Source: Halomonas sp. PR-M31 (GTDB taxonomy: Bacteria > Pseudomonadota > Gammaproteobacteria > Pseudomonadales > Halomonadaceae). Taken from it: a stretch of DNA of 38,451 bases. Position 1 is the first letter of the stretch. The number at the start of each line of letters is the position of its first letter. The DNA lies in contig NZ_JIBT01000066.1 of the NCBI RefSeq assembly GCF_001039575.1, forward strand, positions 1-38,451, written 5' to 3'. The notes under the pieces were generated by a model. It ran no database searches. It was not told the origin of the DNA and worked only from the letters and a program-made list of their open reading frames with translations. Position numbers and translations under genes: made by a program. Below are positions 34,583 to 38,451 of the stretch, one piece after another.

Positions 34583-34637
34583 ACAAGAAACGTTTTATCG
34601 AACGACAGTGCCTCGGCCATTGGCCGGGGCACTGTCG
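34583..34637 (+). repeat. Direct repeat, copy 1 (left of hicAB)
   Basis: A 55-base segment starting ACAAGAAACGTTTTATCGAA and ending in the hairpin described separately. It recurs with few changes at 35397-35450, so the hicAB patch is bracketed by direct repeats. Confidence 0.85.
34604..34636. terminator. Strong hairpin closing the polysaccharide locus
   Basis: GACAGTGCCTCGGCCA pairs with TGGCCGGGGCACTGTC, a 16-bp stem with one T-G wobble and a minimal loop. No T run follows, so efficiency is uncertain, but the stem is the strongest in the window. Confidence 0.7.
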
Positions 34638-34735
34638 CTATTGCCGCGATGCCAAGTATCGTCTTGATCGTCGTTCATGATAGTGAAGCGCAGTGATAGA
34701 CGGGGAAATAACTATAAAGTCATAAGGATTGTTTT

Positions 34736-34898
34736 ATGTTGACTTCGACCGTCATGGAGTTATTGTAACTCCCATCAAGGCAGCCACCATCACTTCAGAC
34801 ATCCCCGCAAGCCCGGTACCGTGACTGTTCCCCATCCAAAGAAAGATTTGAAAAAGGGCTTGATAAAAGGCATCAGAAAGCAAGCCGGTCTCAACTGA
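34736..34898 (+). pseudogene. hicA: Decayed HicA-family toxin gene
   Basis: The HicA C-terminus is clear in the frame ending at 34898: GSHHHFRHPRKPGTVTVPHP, then KKDLKKGLIKGIRKQAGLN, with the conserved GSHH catalytic histidine. The 5' part is broken. A good ribosome-binding site (AAGGA) and ATG at 34736 give only MLTSTVMELL before a stop. In another frame VIVTPIK leads up to GSHH, with one base missing before the glycine. At least two small indels or deletions are needed to restore a protein of about 60 residues, so the toxin is probably dead. It lies 41 bases before hicB in the normal hicA-hicB order. Confidence 0.75.
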
Positions 34899-34939
34899 GG
34901 CCGATAACCCTGGCTACCTCACACCATAGGAGAAACGAT

Positions 34940-35353
34940 ATGCACTATCCCATTGCCATCGAAGTTGGCGACGAGCAGCACGCTTATGGTGTTGCGGTAC
35001 CCGATCTTCCCGGCTGTTTCTCTGCCGGCGACACTTTCGACGAGGCGATCGTCAATGCACGAGAGGCCATTGAAGGGCACCTAGAAAGCCTGGCCGAGCA
35101 TGGCGATCCTATTCCCAGCGCGACTTCCATCGAGCAGCATCTAGCAGACCCTGAATACGCCGGTTGGGTCTGGGCAGCAGTCGAAGTGGATATGACTCCG
35201 TATCTGGGTAAGAGCCACAAGGTCAACGTTACGCTGCCCGATCTACTGATCAAGCGCATCGACAACACGGTAGCAAAACACGGTAACTACAAGAGCCGCT
35301 CGGGGTTTCTCACCCGTGCCGCACTGCATGAGCTGGAACGCAGCGCTCGCTGA
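34940..35353 (+). CDS. hicB: HicB-family antitoxin
   Basis: A 137-residue antitoxin. The partial RNase H-like N-terminal domain has the hallmark VPDLPGCFSAGDTFDEAI, then NAREAIEGHLESLAEHG. The C-terminal KVNVTLPDLLIKRIDN followed by SRSGFLTRAALHELE is a ribbon-helix-helix DNA-binding domain. It would bind HicA and repress the operon. AGGAGA lies before the ATG. Intact, although its hicA partner upstream is damaged. Confidence 0.9.
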   Translation: MHYPIAIEVGDEQHAYGVAVPDLPGCFSAGDTFDEAIVNAREAIEGHLESLAEHGDPIPSATSIEQHLADPEYAGWVWAAVEVDMTPYLGKSHKVNVTLPDLLIKRIDNTVAKHGNYKSRSGFLTRAALHELERSAR

Positions 35354-35396
35354 CGATAGCGCCCCAATGAAGGGGTAATATTTTGAAAGGTAGCCA

Positions 35397-35450
35397 ACAA
35401 GAAACGCTTTATCGAACACAGTGCCTCGGCCAATGGCCGGGGCACTGTCG
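35397..35450 (+). repeat. Direct repeat, copy 2 (right of hicAB)
   Basis: The second copy of the segment at 34583-34637, with the same ACAAGAAACG start and the same hairpin. The loop is AT instead of TT and one base of the outer stem is lost. Confidence 0.85.
35418..35448. terminator. Hairpin between convergent hicB and higA
   Basis: ACAGTGCCTCGGCCA pairs with TGGCCGGGGCACTGT, followed by CGTTTC. It lies between convergent genes and can stop both. Confidence 0.7.
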
Positions 35451-35501
35451 TTTCTGGATGCAAGATAGGCTGGTTAATCAAACTGATCGAGGCGGCGAAC
35501 A

Positions 35502-35807
35502 TCAGGCGTTTTCCAAGGGGCGTGCTCGCTCGACACGTTCGCGACGCTTGGCGTCATGCATGGCTTTCCAGAGATCATTCTTCTGCTGGAGATTGAGCCA
35601 GAACTGAGCGGAGTTACCGAACACACGAGAAAGCATCAAGGCTGTAACCGCCGTCACCGCTCGTCTATCGCGGCACAATTCGTTGACCAGACGTGGTGCA
35701 ACCCCCATTACTTGAGCAAGTCTAACCTGACTCAGGCCGAGTGGCTCGAGGAACTCGTGCGTCAGCATTTCACCGACGGTTGTCGGCTTGTGGTTTGTCT
35801 GAATCAT
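35502..35807 (-). CDS. higA: HigA-family antitoxin (orphan)
   Basis: A 101-residue XRE-type helix-turn-helix protein of the HigA addiction-module family: PTTVGEMLTHEFLEPLGLS, then QVRLAQVMGVAPRLVNELCR as the HTH, and FGNSAQFWLNLQQKNDLW near the end, a family signature. HigA is normally preceded by the HigB ribonuclease gene. Upstream here only a short unrecognised frame and a REP fragment are seen, so the toxin is missing. The ATG at 35807 has AGGTG six bases upstream; a GTG at 35816 is an alternative. Confidence 0.88.
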   Translation of the reverse strand: MIQTNHKPTTVGEMLTHEFLEPLGLSQVRLAQVMGVAPRLVNELCRDRRAVTAVTALMLSRVFGNSAQFWLNLQQKNDLWKAMHDAKRRERVERARPLENA

Positions 35808-35816
35808 GGCGATCAC

Positions 35817-36068
35817 CTATTAGGTATGTGGGTCCAGATAAAGATAATGAGCTCGCTGACCCCTCCATTCGAAAACGAGACGGTACAGTGAGCAATGTAC
35901 CACTCAGGTTTTGCCATCATTCGGTAAACCGGGCTGCTACCAATACCGATGACTTGTCGCCTATCTCTTGATGCCTTGATTGTCATATGCCTAGATGTAT
36001 GACAGCTATTGGCATATGCTTCTGGCATATTACAAGCAGTCTGGGTCAACTTGGTCAGGGGAAGCTCT
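35817..36068. other. Gap upstream of orphan higA
   Basis: No supported gene. It contains a single REP-like unit at about 35918-35945 (TCGGTAAACCGGGC with the TGCTACC head). It lies where higB would be expected on the minus strand and ends in the promoter region of the second vapBC pair, where ATATGC/GCATAT-like repeats (TCATATGCC, GGCATATGC, GGCATATTAC) could be VapB half-sites. Confidence 0.4.
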
Positions 36069-36335
36069 ATGAGTCAAAAAGCGCGTCTTTTTCAAAATGG
36101 GCGAAGTCAAGCCGTGCGGCTGCCCGTTGCCTACCGCTTCGATGATTGCGAGGAAGTGTTCATTCGGCGTGATCCGGATACTGGCGATGTCATCATTTCA
36201 CGCCGCCCGGACAACTGGGATTCCTTTCTGGCGGCACGTCAGGATGCTGCCGTTGACCAGGGCTTTCTGGACCCGAGGGAGCGCCAGCAAAAAGGCGCCC
36301 AAGGGCGTGATCCCTTCGAAGGATGGAAGGAATGA
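36069..36335 (+). CDS. vapB: VapB-type antitoxin (AbrB/MazE fold)
   Basis: An 88-residue swapped-hairpin AbrB-type antitoxin: KARLFQNGRSQAVRLPVAYR is the typical VapB/VagC DNA-binding motif, followed by EEVFIRRDPDTGDVIISRRP and an acidic-basic tail that should bind VapC. It is a different antitoxin fold from the first vapB of the window. The ATG at 36069 was preferred to the longer frame open from 36009 since the motif starts near it. The stop overlaps vapC (ATGA). Confidence 0.88.
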   Translation: MSQKARLFQNGRSQAVRLPVAYRFDDCEEVFIRRDPDTGDVIISRRPDNWDSFLAARQDAAVDQGFLDPRERQQKGAQGRDPFEGWKE

Positions 36336-36730
36336 AACGCATCATGCTGGATACGAATATCGTGAGTCATTTTGTGAAAGGGCTGCCAGCAGTCGATGCG
36401 CGGGTGTTGGCTGTACCGATGGCATCGCTATGTATTTCAGTGATTACCGAGGCTGAATTGCTTTATGGGCTCGCAAAACGGCCCCAGGCCAAGCGGTTGG
36501 CGTCGACTGTGCATGAGTTCTTGCAGCGCGTCGATGTACTTCCATGGAATAGCTCGCTGACAGATCGCTATGGAATCGTCAGGACAGACCTGGAAAACCG
36601 AGGAAAGACACTCGGCGATCTGGACCTGCTCATCGCAGTGCACGCACTGGATATTGGGGCTGTACTGGCAACCAGTGACCAGGCCTTTCATTACGTGGAA
36701 GGCTTGCAAACTGAAGACTGGACCCGGTGA
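36332..36730 (+). CDS. vapC: VapC-type PIN-domain toxin
   Basis: A 132-residue PIN ribonuclease. Asp in IMLDTNIVSHF (about 7), Glu in TEAELLYGL, Asp in LGDLDLLIAVHAL and Asp in ATSDQAF form the acidic metal site. The pattern (LYGLAKRP, NRGKTLGDLD) is that of the VapC/VagD group whose members cut initiator tRNA. The start at 36332 overlaps the antitoxin stop; an ATG at 36323 is also in frame. The stop is followed within a few bases by the REP array. Confidence 0.9.
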   Translation: MKRIMLDTNIVSHFVKGLPAVDARVLAVPMASLCISVITEAELLYGLAKRPQAKRLASTVHEFLQRVDVLPWNSSLTDRYGIVRTDLENRGKTLGDLDLLIAVHALDIGAVLATSDQAFHYVEGLQTEDWTR

Positions 36731-36733
36731 TCA

Positions 36734-37110
36734 AGCTATCGCTCGCTGAGGCGAGCTCCTACAAGAGAACAAGATCACTGGTGTTGGTAGGGGCCCGGTT
36801 TACCGGGCGAGGACGTGGTTGGCTATCGCTCGCTGAAGCGAGCTCCTACAGGGGAACAAGATCGCTGGTTTTGGTAGGAGCCCGGTTTACCGGGCGAGGG
36901 GTGGCTGGCTATCGCTCGCTGAAGCAAGCTCCTACCGATGGACATGATCCCTGGTTTTGGTAGGAGCCCGGTTTACCGGGCGAGGGGTGGCTGGCTATCG
37001 CTCGCTGAAGCGAGCTCCTACAGGGGAACAAGATCGCTGGTTTTGGTAGGAGCCCGGTTTACCGGGCGAGGGGTGGCTGGCTATCGCTCGCTGAAGCAAG
37101 CTCCTACCAA
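36734..37110. repeat. REP doublet array, 86-bp period (about 4.5 copies)
   Basis: CTATCGCTCGCTGA recurs at 36736, 36823, 36909, 36995 and 37081, a period of 86-87 bases. Each period holds one CGCTCGCTGAAGCGAGC palindrome and, in opposite orientation, one CCCGGTTTACCGGGC palindrome, each next to a TAGGAG or CTCCTA head. Copies differ by only a few bases, so the array is recent. It lies downstream of the RAYT gene, in tail-to-tail doublets as in BIMEs. Confidence 0.92.
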
Positions 37111-37140
37111 AGGCCGCAGCGCTGGGCTTTGTCGAATCCT

Positions 37141-37569
37141 TCAAAGCCAAACCGCATTCCAGTAAGAATAACGCGTAATGTCGTCGACTAAACCGGCACG
37201 GAGTGGATTGGCAACCAGGTATCGCGCAGCTTTGCGAATATCTTCTTCTTGTCTGATCGCGTGGTCATGAAATCCCTTCTGCCAGATGCTGTTACCTATT
37301 TCCAGTGATACCTTGGCTTTATAAAGGCGCACAACTTCGGAGAGTTCGCCCTTTAGCTGCAACAGCCAATGAACATGATCGGGCATGACGACATAGGCAA
37401 GGGTATCGCCTTGCTGACCAATGGTGTCTGCATAAAAGTTGCGACAGGCTACGGCAGCATATTGGAAATCAAGAAACCACTCGTATCGCTGTTTTGTCAC
37501 GATGGTGATCATATAGATATGGCCAGGAATTGAGCGGCGGCCCTTTCGCAAGGCGTGACTGTGAAGCAT
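37141..37569 (-). CDS. REP-associated tyrosine transposase (RAYT, Y1_Tnp/IS200-like)
   Basis: A 142-residue single-strand transposase-like protein. YVVMPDHVHWLL holds the HUH metal motif (His65, His67) and RYLVANPLRAGLV holds the catalytic tyrosine (about 117) with the NPxRAGL block diagnostic of RAYTs. GHIYMITIVTKQR is the first beta strand. Known for the family: RAYTs bind and cut REP hairpins and are thought to spread REP/BIME elements, and each RAYT gene is usually flanked by its own REPs. Here both flanks are REP arrays. The frame is open to 37815, but the first 82 residues would be encoded by REP units, so the ATG at 37569 is favoured. Confidence 0.9.
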   Translation of the reverse strand: MLHSHALRKGRRSIPGHIYMITIVTKQRYEWFLDFQYAAVACRNFYADTIGQQGDTLAYVVMPDHVHWLLQLKGELSEVVRLYKAKVSLEIGNSIWQKGFHDHAIRQEEDIRKAARYLVANPLRAGLVDDITRYSYWNAVWL

Positions 37570-37667
37570 GAACAGGATTTCCGGACGAAACAGGAACGCC
37601 AAGTAGTGTAAGTATCCGGCCGGAGAATTGTAGTAATGCGTTTCAACGGGCACCGTTAAGGTTCCCG

Positions 37668-37936
37668 TAATCGCTCGGTAAACCGAGCTCCCACCAAAAC
37701 CGGTGCTGATGTGGCCCATCGCCCGATGAATCGTGCTCCCACCAAAATCGGTGCTGATGCGGCCCATCGCCCGGTGAATCGTGCTCCTGCCAAAACCGGT
37801 GCTGATGCGGCCCATCGCCCGGTGAATCGGGCTCCTACCAAAATCGGGAGGATATGGCTCGTCGTCCGATGAGTCGGGCTCCTACCAGAATCAGTGATCT
37901 TCACCACCCGTAGGAGCCCGGTTTACCGGGCGATAT
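37668..37936. repeat. REP array upstream of RAYT, 48-bp head-to-tail period
   Basis: Five head-to-tail units at about 37668, 37717, 37765, 37813 and 37860 share the block CATCGCCCGATGAATCG, then GCTCC and ACCAAAA.CGGTGCTGATG, with a 47-49-base period. A sixth unit in the other orientation (about 37911-37936) ends the array. Unlike the 86-bp array, the units here are direct, not alternating. Confidence 0.9.
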
Positions 37937-37941
37937 CTGTC

Positions 37942-38451
37942 CTACATCGCTTCCGTCAACGCCGCGAGGGTCTCGTCGATCTGTGCTTCGGTATGCTCGC
38001 AGGAGAGAAAGAAGCGTAGCCTCGCGCTTTTCTCCGGTACCGCGGGGTGAAGGATCGGCTGGACGTTGATGCCGCGTTTGAACAGGGCATCCGAAAGCCC
38101 GGCGGCGCGTACGGAGCTGCCAAGTATCACCGGCACTACCGCCAGGCCGATGCTGGCGCCGGTGTCGAGTCCCTTTTGCCGCGCTTGATGCAGGAAGTAG
38201 CGCGAAATCCGGTGCAGCTTAGCGAGGCGTTCCGGCTCCTGCTGCATCAGCCTTAGTGCGGCAAGCGATGAAGCGGCGACCTGGGCCGGCATGCCGACGC
38301 TGTACAGAAACCCCGGGGCAAAGTGGCGTAGCGGTTCGACCAGCGCCCGACAGCCGGCGATGTATCCCCCGCAGCCGGCAAGGCTCTTGCTCAAGGTGCC
38401 CATCCAGATATCCACCTCCGGCGCCGGCACGCTGCAGTGCTCGCGCAGCCC
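37942..38451 (-). CDS. PLP-dependent alpha-oxoamine-synthase-like enzyme (partial, 5' end outside window)
   Basis: The last 169 residues of an aminotransferase class I/II-fold enzyme of the BioF/KBL/serine-palmitoyltransferase group. The PLP lysine is in WMGTLSKSLAGCGGYIAG, followed by FLYSVGMPAQVAASSLAAL and a C-terminal domain ending RLRFFLSCEHTEAQIDETL. The class condenses an amino acid with an acyl-thioester. The frame is open to the window edge and the start is outside. It could belong to biotin or lipid synthesis, or to surface-polysaccharide genes beyond the edge, as RkpG-type proteins do in rhizobial K-antigen loci; not decidable here. Confidence 0.85.
   Translation of the reverse strand, partial: GLREHCSVPAPEVDIWMGTLSKSLAGCGGYIAGCRALVEPLRHFAPGFLYSVGMPAQVAASSLAALRLMQQEPERLAKLHRISRYFLHQARQKGLDTGASIGLAVVPVILGSSVRAAGLSDALFKRGINVQPILHPAVPEKSARLRFFLSCEHTEAQIDETLAALTEAM

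Noticed and set aside
35813-36049. Minus-strand 78-residue frame upstream of higA as a HigB toxin
   Set aside because: It crosses a REP unit and has none of the HigB core motifs I would expect.
36727-37165. Open frames with repeated SLAEASSY and SPVYRA peptides
   Set aside because: They are translations of the 86-bp REP array, not genes.
37570-37815. 82-residue N-terminal extension of the RAYT frame
   Set aside because: It is encoded by the 48-bp REP array, has a repeated nonsense pattern, and the family starts near the ATG at 37569.
36734-37936. CRISPR array
   Set aside because: Regularly spaced repeats are present, but the intervals between palindromes are themselves repeated, the units are REP palindromes in both orientations, and no cas gene is nearby.

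Overview
The window looks like the chromosome of a moderately high-GC gammaproteobacterium, most likely of the Halomonas group. This rests on the housekeeping set (ettA, zntB, a SelT/W/H-family protein, the divergent tesA | ybbA-ybbP arrangement also found in Enterobacteria) and on dispersed REP-type palindromes with a TAGGAG head; the exact genus is an inference.

Layout. Bases 1-11310 are ordinary chromosome: ettA, a small acidic protein, a stand-alone LOV photoreceptor, an MFS permease, a SelT/W/H-like protein, ZntB, an EamA-type exporter, a RelE/Phd-type toxin-antitoxin pair, and tesA | ybbA-ybbP (the last with a frameshift near its 3' end). Bases 11311-34636 are a single plus-strand surface-polysaccharide locus. 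It starts with a structured leader, a small lipoprotein and a KpsD-like outer-membrane export protein carrying an exact ops-like 12-mer. Then come KpsM (frameshifted), KpsT and KpsE, the ABC-transporter capsule export machine, and two dTDP-rhamnose genes (rfbD, rfbC). A clearly AT-richer block (about 18.6-22.8 kb) follows, with a GT2 glycosyltransferase, an ATP-grasp-like protein and a putative rhamnosyltransferase. GC-rich genes come next: a methyltransferase-like/coiled-coil protein, a vapBC pair, a second GT2, a GT4, a methyltransferase-P-loop kinase fusion, a double-GT2 protein and a last glycosyltransferase. A strong hairpin closes the locus.

Bases 34.6-37.1 kb are an accessory patch: decayed hicA with hicB between two copies of the same terminator-like repeat, an orphan higA, and a second vapBC. 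After that come REP arrays on both sides of a REP-associated tyrosine transposase (RAYT) gene. The right edge cuts a PLP-dependent alpha-oxoamine-synthase-like gene.

How it may work together: the Kps-type ABC exporter would move a polymer, probably rhamnose-containing, made by the encoded glycosyltransferases. Three proteins share a 35-40 residue module (WYL..YPDVA then PL.HYL..G), eight copies in all. Two proteins together recall the WbdD chain-terminator/ruler of ABC-dependent O antigens: a methyltransferase-kinase fusion, and a methyltransferase-like protein with a long, internally duplicated coiled coil. That combination is the most interesting candidate system here; its function is inferred.
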